Assembly: GCA_963807865.1 (NCBI GenBank)
Contig: CAWEDK010000020.1
Location: 310,001-374,000, forward strand
Length of the DNA stretch: 64,000 nucleotides
Source of the DNA: VAZQ01 sp963807865
GTDB lineage: Bacteria > Pseudomonadota > Alphaproteobacteria > Rhizobiales > Xanthobacteraceae
Direction: 5' to 3'
Position 1 is the stretch's first letter; each line of letters opens with the position of its first letter. Position numbers and translations under genes: made by a program. Below the pieces are notes generated by a model. That model searched no databases. It was not told where the DNA came from and was given only the letters and a program-made list of their open reading frames with translations. Below, piece by piece: positions 1 through 10,100 of this stretch.

Positions 1-744
1 GCAGCTTCGCGATGCTCGGCGGCTACGTCACCGTCACGCTGACCAACAGTCTGGGCTGGCCGTTCCTCGCCACGCTGCCGATCGCGTTCCTGGCGGCCGC
101 GGTGGTGAGCGTGGCGTTCGAGCGCCTGCTCTACCGGCGGCTCTATCGCGCGACCGATCTCGACCAGTGCCTGCTCACCATCGGCATCGTGTTCATCTCG
201 GTCGCGATGGCGGCCTATGTCTACGGCACCATCCAGCAGCCGGTGACGCTGCCGTCCTATCTGCGCGGCACCGTCACGGTCATGGGACAGAGCTTCGGCG
301 TCTACCGGCTGTTCCTGATCGGCATGTCGCTCGCTGGTCACGCTCGTGCTGGTGCTGTCGCTGGAATACACCCGCTTCGGCGCCAAGGTGCGCGCCGCGG
401 TCGACAACCAGCGCATGGCGCGCGGGCTCGGCATCAACGTCGATGCCGTCTTCGCGCTGACGTTCGCGCTCGGCAGCGGGCTCGCCGGCCTCGGCGGCGC
501 GCTGGCGATCGAGATCATCGGCCTCGATCACGCGTTCGCCTTCACCTACCTGGTCTATGTGCTGATCGTGGTGTCGGTCGGCGGGCTCGGCTCGATCGGC
601 GGATCGTTCGTCGCCGCGAGCCTGCTCGGCATCAGCGACATGGCCGGCAAGTACTACTTTCCCGAGCTCGGCGCCTTCCTGATCTATTTCGTGATGGTCA
701 CGCTGCTGATGTGGCGGCCGGTCGGCCTGTTCGGGAGGCGCTGA
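1..744 (+). CDS. livH: LivH-type branched-chain ABC permease, 5' partial, one frameshift
   Basis: Inner-membrane permease of a HAAT-family (branched-chain amino acid or aromatic/amide substrate) ABC importer. The reading frame is already open at base 1 and the visible protein begins inside the family (MLGGYVTV, equivalent to the conserved HGELLMLGAY region), so the true start lies upstream. Several hydrophobic segments are visible, with the conserved EYTRFGAKVRAAVDN cytoplasmic loop and GLGGALA motif before the stop. One extra base near 331-336 splits the gene; the C-terminal part reads to TGA at 742-744. livM follows after 3 bp. Family assignment is clear from length, loop motif and operon order; the substrate cannot be told. 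Confidence 0.88.
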
Positions 745-747
745 GCG

Positions 748-1751
748 ATGACGGCGACGTCGCCCGCGGTTTGCCGAGCCGCAGCTTTACCTCGAGGCGC
801 AGACCCGCTGGCGGCCGATCGAGATCGTGTTCTGGCTCGCCACGCTGCTGCCGTTCGTGGTGTTCCCGAACTATCTGCAGCTCGCGAGCCAGATCGCCAT
901 CACCGCGCTGTTCGCGCTCTCGCTCGACCTCATCCTCGGCTATGCCGGCATCGTGTCGCTCGGCCACGCGGCGTATTTCGGCTTCGCGCTCCTATACCGC
1001 CGGGCTGATCGCCAAGTGGGGCTGGGGCGAGCCGATCTGACCGGGCTCGATCGTCGCGGCGGCCGCGGCCGGCCTGCTCGGCTATCTCACGAGCTTCATC
1101 ATCGCGCGCTTCCGCCATCTCGCGCTGATCATGATCACGCTCGGGCTCGGCCTGCTGCTGCACGAAGCGGCCAACAGCGCGAGCTGGCTGACCGGCGGCG
1201 CCGACGGCCTGCAGGGCGTGCGGATGTGGAAGCTGTTCGGCATGTTCGAGTTCGATCTCTAGGGCAACACCGCCTACACCTATTCGCTGGTCGTGCTGTT
1301 CCTGAGCTTCCTGGTGGCGCGGCGGCTGATCAATTCGCCGTTCGGCCTGGCGCTGCGCGGCATCCGCGAGAACGCGGTGCGCATGCCCGCGATCGGCGCG
1401 CCGAGCCCCGCGCATATCCGCAAGGTCTACACCATCGCCGCCGTCATGGCCGGCGTCGCCGGCGCGCTGCTGGCGCAGACCACCGAGACGGTGTCGCTCG
1501 AAACGCTGAGCTTCCAGCGCTCCGCCGACGTGCTGGTGATCCTGATCCTGGGCGGCGCCGGCCGGCTCTACGGCGGCATCATCGGCGCGATCATCTACAT
1601 GGTCGCGCGCGACCAGTTCTCCGGCATCAATCCGCAATACTGGTACTTCTGGATCGGCACGCTGCTGGTCGCGGTGGTGATCTTCCTGCCGAACGGCATC
1701 CTCGGCGGGCTGGCGCGGCTCGATGCCGGCGGCGGTGGAGCCGCGACGTGA
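748..1751 (+). pseudogene. livM: LivM-type branched-chain ABC permease, disrupted (frameshifts plus two in-frame stops)
   Basis: Second permease of the liv-type importer. An ATG at 748 follows GGAGG. The frame shifts near 771 (to AEPQLYLEAQTRWRPIEIV) and near 991 (to YTAGLIAKWGWGEPI). It is then interrupted by TGA at 1038-1040 and TAG at 1260-1262, after which the same frame continues with good LivM sequence (NTAYTYSLVVLFLSFLVARRLI, then RGIRENAVRMPAIG, a typical LivM loop) to 1751. Both stops sit where Trp would fit, so each could be a single G-to-A change. Either the gene is decaying or the consensus is poor here; its neighbours are also frameshifted, which favours error for the indels, while the two stops need a separate substitution explanation. 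Confidence 0.8.
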
Positions 1752-2511
1752 GCGCTCCGGCGCTCTCGACGCGCGGGCTCGACAAGAGCTTCGGCTCGCT
1801 CGTGGTCGCCAACGACATCGAGATCGATCTGCCGCACGGCGAGCGCTATGCGCTGATCGGGCCGAACGGCGCCGGCAAGACCACGCTGATCAACCTGATG
1901 ACCGGCATGCTGCGGCCCGACGGCGGCCAGATCTTCCTCGGCGACGACGACATCACCGCGCTCCGGCCGCAGGAGCGCGGTCAAGCGCGGGCTGGTGCGC
2001 ACGTTCCAGATCAACACGCTGTTTCCCCACCTCAACGCGCTCGAAGCGGTGACGCTCGCGGTCTGCGAGCGGCGCGGCTATGCCGGCACCTGGTGGCGCA
2101 AGCTGCCGGCCTATGGCGACGCCATCGAGGAGGCCTACGCGATCCTGGTCTCGCTGCGGCTCGGCGCGCAGCTGCTATCGGCCGACCCACGAGCTCGCCT
2201 ACGGCCAGCAGCGGCTGCTCGAGATCGCGCTCGCGCTCGCGACCAGGCCGAAGGTGCTGCTGCTCGACGAGCCGGCGGCCGGCGTGCCGCAGGACGAGAG
2301 CGCGGAGCTGTTCGCCGTCATCGCCAACCTGTCGCAGGACATCGCGGTGCTGTTCATCGAGCACGACATGAACGTGGTGTTCCGGTTTGCCAGCCGGATC
2401 ATCGTCATGGTCGGCGGCCGCGTCCTGGTCGAGGGCGCGCCGAAGCGAGATCGCCGCCGACGCGCGCGTGCGCGAGGTCTATCTCGGCAAGTCGCATGGC
2501 AAGGACGGTGA
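1748..2511 (+). CDS. livG: LivG-type ABC ATPase, frameshifted
   Basis: Cytoplasmic ATP-binding subunit paired with LivH/LivM. GTG at 1748 overlaps the livM stop by four bases (GTGA), a translational-coupling arrangement. Walker A is GPNGAGKTT, the signature region is ELAYGQQRLLEIALALA, and Walker B is VLLLDEPAAG followed by the H-loop EHDMNVV, all of LivG type. Extra bases near 1980, 2175 and 2443 split it into four frames. The C-terminus (EIAADARVREVYLGK) runs without a stop into the frame used by the next gene, so the exact end is uncertain; the nearest plausible TGA is at 2509-2511. Confidence 0.85.
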
Positions 2512-2518
2512 GCGCGCC

Positions 2519-3238
<720 letters not shown>

Positions 3239-3240
3239 AC

Positions 3241-3268
3241 GTCATGCCGGCACAAGGCCGGGCATGAC
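3241..3268. terminator. REP-like hairpin between convergent genes
   Basis: GTCATGCCGG and CCGGGCATGAC form a near-perfect stem around a short loop, three bases after the livF stop and before the 3' end of the minus-strand receptor gene. No T-run follows. The same GCCGGGCAT core recurs in hairpins near 7.93 and 60.1 kb, so this is probably a REP-type repeat that may also limit read-through from both sides. Confidence 0.5.
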
Positions 3269-3299
3269 GATTTCGATGCGCCGTCAGTTCGTCGTAGCA

Positions 3300-4183
3300 T
3301 CACTGCGCCAGCGTGATCACCGCCTCGTCGTATTTGCCCGAGCCCATGCCGGTGTCGGCGAAGATGCCGCGGTCGGCGATCCACTTGAAGGTCTCCTCGT
3401 AGACCTCCTTGGTGTAGGGCTCGAACACCAGCCGCTCGCCCGGGCCCCAGCGGCGCGTGTCCATCCGGGCGTGATAGCGGACCGGGAATTCGTTCTTGTA
3501 GTAGTGCGTGTAGCGGCTCGGGCCGCAGGTCGATGTCGCGCTGCGCCCGCCGCAGCGCGCGGAAGAACTTGCGCAGATCCTCCGGATCGGGATCGCCGGT
3601 CACCGACGTGGCGATCATGAAGGTGGTGTCGATGATCTTGCGGAAGCCGAGCTGCTCGGCGAAGTAGTACGGCCCGGAGAACAGCGCGGAGGCCTGCGTC
3701 TTGCCGTCGAGCAACTGGTCGAGCCGGTGGAACAGCATGCCGTCCGCGAAGGTGAGGTTGATCTTGTCGAGCGGCATGTACTGTTCGAGCGCCTGGATGG
3801 TCGAGTAGTGGCTGCCCGACTGGTAGCCGACCGCGATCGGCACGCCGGCGAGATCCTCGGGCGTCTTCACCGGCGAATTCGCCGGGACGAACACGCCGGA
3901 CGGCGCGACCGAATAGACGTCGGCATAGAGCTGGCCCTTGCCCTTCGAGGCCGCGACGCCGACGGTCCAGTGGCAGGCGCAGCTCACATCCGAGGTGCGG
4001 CCGCGTCTCGAGCGACTGCATCGCGCCGACCTTGTCGCCCTTGTAGTGGTGCGTGCCGTCGGTCGACTTGATCAGTTCCTGGAAAATGTAGTCGAGCCCT
4101 TCGTCCTTGAAGTAGCCCTTCTCCTCCGCCACCCATTCCTGCAGCCGGAAGTGCGGCTCGATGATGAACTTGTCCTTGGCCAT
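3300..4183 (-). CDS. NMT1/THI5-like periplasmic-binding-fold protein without signal peptide, frameshifted
   Basis: About 290 aa after correction. The protein opens MAKDKFIIEPHFRLQEWVAEEKGYFKDEGL, a typical NMT1/THI5-like or SsuA-like substrate-binding start (Q-x-W-x-A-x-x-K-G-Y-F), and contains VPANSPVKTPEDLAGVPIAVG. No signal peptide precedes the domain, so unlike classic receptors it may stay in the cytoplasm or use another anchor. Extra bases near 4000 and 3521 break the frame; the restored C-terminus ends GKYDEAVITLAQ. The ATG at 4183 has AAGGAGCG upstream. It lies downstream of the GntR gene on the same strand and is convergent with livF. Substrate unknown; a ligand-sensing or enzymatic role cannot be excluded. 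Confidence 0.75.
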
Positions 4184-4266
4184 GTTTCGCTCCTTTTTGG
4201 TTCAGCATTCGATTCAATCTTGATCAGGCGCGGCCACGCGATGCGGCTTGAAACTGCTTTCCATTC

Positions 4267-5033
4267 TCAACAGCAGCCCCGTTCGGCAGCAGCCTTGCCG
4301 CGATGCTCGGCGACGCGGCGCGCGCCGATCATCTTGACGTGGTCGTCCATCAGCCGCCGTGCGCCGGCGGCGTCGCGCATCTCGATCAGCGAGGCCAGCT
4401 CCTGGTGCACGGCGAGGATGCGGCGCGCAACCTTCGGCGTCAGCGTCGGATTCTGCGCCGGCCAGGACACGTGCTGCAGCGAGATGAGCTGCACGACCAG
4501 CACCCGGTTGTGCGAGGCTTCCGCCACCGCGAGATGGAACTCGCGCACCGAGCCGCGTATAGGCCGCGACGTCGTCGATCCGGCGTTCGGCCTCGGCGTT
4601 GAGCTCGCGCAGCCGCGCGTGATCGGCCGGCGGTGGAGTTGAGCGCGGCGAGCTCGGCGGCGAGGCACTCGATGGCGCGCTGCGCGTCCATGATCTCGCC
4701 GACCGATACGCCGGTGAGATCGAGCTGCACGGCGAGCGCCTCGGCGAACAAGCGGGCATTGCCCTGCGAAATCCGCGCGCCGCCGCCCGAGCCGACCTTG
4801 ATGTCGACGATGCCCTGCGCCTCGAGCGTGCGCAGCGCGTCGCGCGCCACGATCCGGCTGACGCCGAAGCGCGCCGCGAGGTGCTTCTCGGTGCCGAGGA
4901 AATCGCCCGGCCGCAGCTCCTTGGCGAACAGCGCCTCGCGCACCTGCGCGACGATCTGGGTCGACATCGTCGCGGTGCGGAACGGGATCACCTTCCGCTC
5001 GCTGCTCATGGCCGGGTGAACTCGTCGCATCAT
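4267..5033 (-). CDS. GntR family (FadR/FCD subfamily) transcriptional regulator, frameshifted
   Basis: DNA-binding repressor or activator. The N-terminal winged helix is visible (STQIVAQVREALFAKELRPGDFLGTEKHLAARFGVSR, then RDALRTLEAQGIVDIKVG), followed by an FCD-type helical ligand-binding domain (RRIDDVAAY, REFHLAVAEASHN, HQELASLIEMRDAAGARRLMDDHVK). Extra bases near 4638 and 4559 split it into three frames. ATG codons at 5033 and 5030 share an AAGGG; MSSERK at 5009 is an alternative start. It is adjacent to and co-oriented with the NMT1-like gene and may control it and/or the liv operon. A perfect palindrome lies about 55 bp upstream. Confidence 0.85.
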
Positions 5034-5087
5034 GCCCTTGATAATACGAGTGTTTGGGCGGGAACAAAGCCACGCCCGTAAACATAC

Positions 5088-5104
5088 TAAAGATAATATC
5101 TTTA
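5088..5104. promoter_or_regulatory. Perfect 17-bp palindrome upstream of the GntR gene (candidate operator)
   Basis: TAAAGATAATATCTTTA is a perfect inverted repeat with an 8-bp half-site around a central A, in an unusually AT-rich stretch of an otherwise GC-rich region, 55 bp upstream of the GntR start. Position and symmetry fit an autoregulatory operator for the adjacent dimeric regulator. The GntR link is inference from proximity. Confidence 0.5.
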
Positions 5105-5547
5105 TTTAATTCCGAGTCAACGCGTCAAAATGGAGGTGCGGGCGGCCGGGCAACTCGGGCCAGGGACTTCCCTGAACTCAGGGAGGGAGGTCGACTTCGT
5201 GCGCGCGCTCGGAGGGGAGGGACACGGGGCCGGCACCGGCGCGCCTGACGAGTTCGCGCAAGAAGCGTCCCGCACGAGGATTGCGATTCGCGAGAAGGGA
5301 GGCGGTTACGGCTCTGCCCGTTTCGCGAATAGCGCATCGGCGGAATGACGTTGGGTGCCGCCGCGGCTGCTTACACACGCCATCCTGTGTGACGCCATGT
5401 TGGACAAGTTGCAGTTTGTCCGAGTTCCATGTTTTCCGGTCGGAGTGGCGGAACGGTTACAGCCAACCGTCACGTCCTGCGCTATGGACGTTAGGGTTAA
5501 CAATCATGCCGACGGGCACTTGGGGCGTCGGCGAAACGGGGGTCGTT
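5105..5547. other. Intergenic region before the outer-membrane barrel gene
   Basis: About 440 bp without a convincing gene. An open frame runs through it into the barrel gene but has no family resemblance. It is purine-rich near 5170-5225. A short inverted repeat (GGACAA...TTGTCC) lies near 5402-5421, and GTTAGGGTTAACAATCATG near 5490 is AT-richer and could be the promoter area of the barrel gene. No specific box is certain. Confidence 0.4.
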
Positions 5548-6369
5548 ATGAATAAGCTTTTACTCGCGAGCCTTGCGCTCGTTGCGGTCGGCATGACTGC
5601 CCCCGCGAAGGCGGCTGACATGCCGGTGAAGTATGTCGCGCCGGCGCCGGTCTTTACCTGGACTGGCTGCTATGTGGGTGTGCACATCGGCTACAAGTGG
5701 GGCCAGAGCAAGCAGCAGTACGGCGGACTCGTGAACGGCGTGCCGAACGCCTTCCTGCCGACCGGCGCTGACATGACCGACAACTACAACGTCAACGGTC
5801 CGGTCGGCGGCGCCCAGGGCGGCTGTAACTACCAGACCGGCGCCTGGGTGTGGGGCGTCGAAGTCGACGGCGCGTGGTCGTCGGCGAGCGGCCAGGCCAG
5901 CCCGGCGGCGAACGCCATCGCGCTCGGCCTCAACCAGAACTTCCTGTTCTCCACCAACGAGCGCTGGCTCTCCACCGCCCGCGGCCGTCTCGGCTACGCT
6001 GCCGACAAGTGGCTGTGGTACGTGACCGGCGGCGCCGCCTGGTCGGGCTTCGACGTCAATAACTGGAACGGCACCGGCGTTGCCACCGCGCAGCGTCAGC
6101 CCACCCGCGTCAACAAGACCGGCTGGATCGTCGGCGTCGGCACCGAATACGCCCTGCTCGGCGGCTGGTCGGTGAAGAGCGAGTGGCTCTATGCCAACTT
6201 CGGCACCATGCACTACGGCGACGAGCCCGGCATCGTGAACGGCTGCACCGCCGGCTGCGCCAATGCTGATGTCAAGATGCACGAATACATCTGGCGCGTC
6301 GGCATGAACTACCGCTTCGACTGGGCCACGTTCGGCAAGGGCAAGGCTCCGGTCGTCGCCAAGTACTGA
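5548..6369 (+). CDS. Outer-membrane beta-barrel protein (RopB/Omp25-31 type)
   Basis: Probably an abundant porin-like or structural outer-membrane protein. The signal peptide MNKLLLASLALVAVGMTAPAKA is followed by the typical Bradyrhizobium/Brucella mature start ADMPVKY, then P-x-F-T-W-T-G-C-Y-V-G-V-H-I-G-Y. Alternating strands contain NERWLSTARGRLGYA, WLWYVTGGAAWSG and VGVGTEYALLGGWSVKSEWLYANFG, and it ends in YRFDWATFGKGKAPVVAKY, a family-typical terminus apart from an extra GKGK. The start was chosen at ATG 5548 because it begins the signal peptide and has GGGGG upstream. The frame is intact throughout. A strong intrinsic terminator follows. Confidence 0.92.
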   Translation: MNKLLLASLALVAVGMTAPAKAADMPVKYVAPAPVFTWTGCYVGVHIGYKWGQSKQQYGGLVNGVPNAFLPTGADMTDNYNVNGPVGGAQGGCNYQTGAWVWGVEVDGAWSSASGQASPAANAIALGLNQNFLFSTNERWLSTARGRLGYAADKWLWYVTGGAAWSGFDVNNWNGTGVATAQRQPTRVNKTGWIVGVGTEYALLGGWSVKSEWLYANFGTMHYGDEPGIVNGCTAGCANADVKMHEYIWRVGMNYRFDWATFGKGKAPVVAKY

Positions 6370-6411
6370 GATCCCGTCGAGCAAGACCTACCTGCTTTAC
6401 GACGGCAATTC

Positions 6412-6450
6412 GGGCCCCGGGGATCGAACCCTCCACCGGGGCCCTTTCTC
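6412..6450 (+). terminator. Rho-independent terminator after the barrel gene
   Basis: A perfect 9-bp stem, GGGCCCCGG (6412-6420) with CCGGGGCCC (6436-6444), is followed by TTTCTC. It lies about 40 bp after the barrel stop and before the 3' end of the convergent membrane-protein gene. Confidence 0.8.
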
Positions 6451-6463
6451 GTTCGGTCGGTGG

Positions 6464-7857
6464 TTAGCGGATGTCCGTTGCTTGCGGTGGCGGCCGGCGA
6501 TCGGCAGCAAGCAACCAGGGTGCAATCGCGATGACCAGCGTCGCGAGCCAAACGATGCGCGCTCCGTAGCGGTCGTGCGGATTGGCGAACACGCCGCAGA
6601 CCACGGCATTGCCGACAATCGCGAGGCTGACGGTGACGGCGAGCTCCATGAAGTTGCCGCCCAGCAGGCCGCTCCGCAAATGAAGTGAGCCGCGATCGTC
6701 GTGCCGCCGCAGCGCGCCAAATCCAATCAGTCCGGCGAGCAGCGCCATGGATGCGAACGCGACCGGCACATGCAACTTGTTGACCAGATGGAAATCGATT
6801 TGCCCCTGCTGCTGGCGCGCAGCGCGCATCGCGGGCAGGGCAGACGGCATGAAATTCTCGATCATGCCGTGGGTGTGCCAGATCGAATCGAGCACGCCTT
6901 CGCCGCTCGCCACCGTCAACAATTGCCGGCCGCTCGCCGTCAGCGCGGCCTCGACTTGCCAGAGCGGATAGGCCTTGAGGCTTTCGATCGCAATGGTGCG
7001 CATCTCCTCGCCCAGTCCGTCGAAGCGGCCGAGCCGGTCGAAAATGCCCTCGCCCCAGAAGTACTCGTCGGCGTCACGGGGTAGCTCGGCCTGATGCTCG
7101 CACAGGCGGAAACGCGGATCGGGACAGCGTTCGGCCAGAAAGCGCGCCACGATGCCGTCCTGCAGCATGCGGCCGAACGACAGCGCAATGCCGCCCGGCG
7201 TCCAGGCGAGCCGGCCCGCCACGACATAATTGGCGGCGAGCAGCAAGACGGCGCTGAGCGCGAGCGCCGCGGCGCCGCGGGCCAGTCCCGAAGGCGGCAC
7301 CAGCCGGCGCCAGGCCAGGAATACCGCGAAGGCGGCCATCAGAAGCCCCAGCAGCAACACCAGCGTGGCGCTGTGGCTTGCGGCCGAGAAGGCGGCGAGC
7401 ACGATCAAGGCCGAGGCGTTCCCATCGTGGCCAGCGCGTCGCCGCGCAGCACGATCAGATAGAGCGCCAGCACGGCGAGCCCGGCGAACACGTCGGTGAG
7501 CAGGACGCCGGCAAGCCACGGCAGCGTGGTCGTCAGCGTCAGCACGCCGACCGTGACCAGCAAGGCGAGTGGGCGGCCGCCGAGCCCTTGCGCGCGCAGC
7601 ACCAGTGCGATGACCCATACGGTCAGGACGGATTGCACGAGCACGACCGGCCAGAAATCCGGCCGCGCCAGCGCGACGAGAAAGAGGCCATAGCTCGTCG
7701 AACGGCTGACCTCGAGCGTGCCTTCATACCAGCGCGCAAGGTAGCCGCCGGTGTCGTATTGGAGCAGCGGGAAGCCGTTCCACAATGCCGGCGTGAGCAG
7801 CAGCAAAACGGACAGGAGCGCAGCCAAAAGGCGCTGCGTGCAAATTGACATCCTCAT
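6464..7857 (-). CDS. Multi-pass membrane protein of unknown function, one frame break
   Basis: About 460 aa after restoring the frame near 7425-7440 (the shift here needs one missing or two extra bases). The N-terminus has a signal-anchor-like helix (QRLLAALLSVLLLLTPALWNG) and then FPLLQYDTGGYLARWYEG, a first periplasmic loop recalling membrane glycosyltransferase-like proteins (GT-C fold) but without a motif I can name. Many hydrophobic helices follow, with a soluble middle part containing EYFWGEGIFDRLGRFDGLG and a last helix ending at 6464. Two ATGs (7857, 7851) compete as start. It ends convergently with the barrel gene terminator. Function not recognised. Confidence 0.7.
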
Positions 7858-7924
7858 CCCGCGCGCCGGCGCCTCGTCAACGTTCAACTGCTTCGAATGG
7901 GATGCAAAATTACGGCCAGATGTT

Positions 7925-7949
7925 GATGGCCGGAGCAAGCCCGGCCATC
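7925..7949. repeat. REP-like hairpin
   Basis: GATGGCCGG and CCCGGCCATC pair around AGCAAG, between the start of the membrane-protein gene and the stop of the Bug receptor gene upstream of it on the same strand. The core resembles the hairpins near 3.24 and 60.1 kb. Confidence 0.5.
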
Positions 7950-7982
7950 ACAACATCGGTCCTCGTGACGGCGCAGCCCGAA

Positions 7983-8951
7983 TCAACGCTTGAGCCCTGC
8001 CGCCTGTGCGACGTCGTTCCAGCGCTTGATCTCGCTTTGCATGCTCTTGGCAAACTCGTCCGGGCCGCCGGTGATCGCCTCGAAGCCCTGTGTGCGCAGC
8101 ATCTTGACGACTTCGTCCGATTTCTGCGCTTCGGCGACCGCGCGGGACAGCTTGTCGACGATTTCGCGCGGCGTGCCCGCCGGTGCGACCAGCCCGAACC
8201 AGATGCTGGTGTCGAAATCGGGCATTCCCGCCTCCGCCATCGTTGGCACGTTGGGGGCGATCAGCGGGCGCTTGCTCGTGGCCGAGGCGAGCGCCTTGAG
8301 CTTGCCGGCCTCGACGTGCGCGGTCACGGCCGAGATCGGCGAGAACATCATCGTGACCCGGCCGGCGAGCAGGTCGGTGGCGGCCTGCGGGCTGCCCTGG
8401 TACGGCACGTGCACGAGCTTGACGCCGGCGCGCTGCGCGAAGAGTTCGCCCGAGAGGTGCGGCGCGGTCCCCACTCCGGTGGAGGCGTACAGCACTTCGC
8501 CCGGCTTCGACTTCGCGAGCGCGACCAGATCCTGCAGGCTGTTGACGCCGCTCGACGGGTGCGTGACCAGCATGATCGGCACCGACGTGGCGAGCGCGAT
8601 CGGCGCGAAATCCTTGACCATGTCGAACGAGACGTTGGGGTTGATCGCCTGGTTGGTCAGGTTGGCCGACGAGGCCATGAACAGCGTGTAGCCGTCCTTG
8701 GGCGCGCGCGCCGTGAATTCGGCAGCGACACCCGAGGCCGCGCCCGGCTTGATCTCGACCACGAATTGCTGGCCCAAAATCTGGCTCATGCGCTGACCGA
8801 GCGTGCGCGACGTGATATCGGCCGACGAGCCGGGCGCAAAGCCGACCATGATCCGTACCGGCCGGGCCGGGTATTCTTCCGCTCGCGCGAACGGCGCGGC
8901 GAGCGCGAGCCCCGCGATTGCGGCGGCGGCGATGTGCATCAATCGGCGCAT
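7983..8951 (-). CDS. TctC/Bug-family periplasmic receptor 1
   Basis: 322-aa intact receptor of the tripartite tricarboxylate transporter (TTT) family, binding carboxylated or small organic ligands in the periplasm. Signal peptide MRRLMHIAAAAIAGLALAAPFARA, then EYPARPVRIMVGFAPGSSADITSR, the Bug first-strand/ligand loop, ILGQQFVVEIKPGA, APKDGYTLFMAS, the VPYQGSPQAATDLLAGRV hinge motif and a C-terminal EIKRWNDVAQAAGLK. GGAGG precedes the ATG. It is the second of a tandem pair with the next gene, 25 bp downstream of it. No TctA/TctB membrane genes are in the window, so a partner must be elsewhere or the receptor has a sensing role. Confidence 0.92.
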   Translation of the reverse strand: MRRLMHIAAAAIAGLALAAPFARAEEYPARPVRIMVGFAPGSSADITSRTLGQRMSQILGQQFVVEIKPGAASGVAAEFTARAPKDGYTLFMASSANLTNQAINPNVSFDMVKDFAPIALATSVPIMLVTHPSSGVNSLQDLVALAKSKPGEVLYASTGVGTAPHLSGELFAQRAGVKLVHVPYQGSPQAATDLLAGRVTMMFSPISAVTAHVEAGKLKALASATSKRPLIAPNVPTMAEAGMPDFDTSIWFGLVAPAGTPREIVDKLSRAVAEAQKSDEVVKMLRTQGFEAITGGPDEFAKSMQSEIKRWNDVAQAAGLKR

Positions 8952-8976
8952 GACGTCTTCCTCCGGAGATTTCTTG

Positions 8977-9952
8977 TTACTTGCGCAAGCCGGCGGCCTG
9001 CACGACCTCGTCCCATCGCTTGATCTCGCCGTCGATGAAGCGTGCGAAATCCTCCGGGGTGCCGCCGACCAGATCGATGCCGAGCGAACTCGTCGCCTTG
9101 CTGACCTCCTCGGCCTTGAGGGCCTCGTTGCCGGCGCGGTTGATCTTGTCGACCACCTCGTTGGGCGTGCCCGTGGGCGCCATCAGGCCGAACCACAAAC
9201 CGGTCGTGTAGCTCGATAGGCCCGATTCCGTCATGGTCGGGAGGTCGGGGGCGCTGGCAGTGCGCTTGGCCTCGGTCGAGGCGAGGGCGACGAGCTTGCC
9301 GTCGCGAACGTGCGGCAGGACGGTCGAGGCGGGCGCGAACAGCACCTGGATGCGGCCGGCGATCAGGTCGGCGACCGACTGCGGGCTGCCGGGGTAGGGC
9401 ACGTGCACCATCTTGGTGCCGGTCTGCATCTTGAACAGTTCGCCCGCCAGATGCGTGCCGGTCGCGACGCCGGACGAGCCGAACGACAGCTCGTCGGGCT
9501 TGGCCTTGGCGAGCGCGATCAGTTCCTGCACGGTCTTGACGCCGATCGACGGATGCACGACCAGCACGTTGGGCACGGTGGTGAGCTGCACGATCGGCGT
9601 CAGGTCCTTCTGGAAATCGAAGGTTGGGGTGGCGCTGGCCGACGTCGGTGATCGTGTTGGACGATGTTCGCCATCAGCAGCGTGTAGCCGTCCTTGGGCG
9701 CACGGGCGACCTGGTCGGCTGCGAGCTGGAGCCGGCGCCCGGCTTGTTTTCCACTACGAACTGCTGGCCGAGAATCTGGCCCATGCGCGCGCCGACCACG
9801 CGTGCGGTGATGTCGGCGCTGGTGCCGGCCGGGAAGCCGACGACGATTCGCACTGGGCGGTTCGGATAGTCCTGCGCCGGCGCGAGCGCAGGCCACGCCA
9901 CCGCGGCGAGGGCAAATGTCGCCGCGAACGCAGCGCGCGCAAACTCTTTCAT
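8977..9952 (-). CDS. TctC/Bug-family periplasmic receptor 2, frameshifted
   Basis: Paralogue of the adjacent receptor: signal peptide MKEFARAAFAATFALAAVAWPALAPA, mature start QDYPNRPVRIVVGFPAGTSADITAR, ILGQQFVVENKPGAG, ARAPKDGYTLLMAN, and after the breaks VPYPGSPQSVADLIAGRI and EIKRWDEVVQAAGLRK. The frame changes near 9728 and again between about 9625 and 9665. ATG 9952 was chosen for the signal peptide and the GGAGG six bases upstream. The near-identical layout and adjacency to receptor 1 suggest a local duplication. Confidence 0.88.
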
Positions 9953-10100
9953 TGGACGTCCTCCAACTTTTGTTCGTCGAAATTTTCCGCAGCGAAGCAT
10001 GTTTCCGCGTGCCCCGCCAGCCGCGTGCGGCAATTGGCACGCTACGCGACAAGCCGGATCGGGGCCGGTGATTTGCCACCGCGGGTTCTCTGCGATTTTG

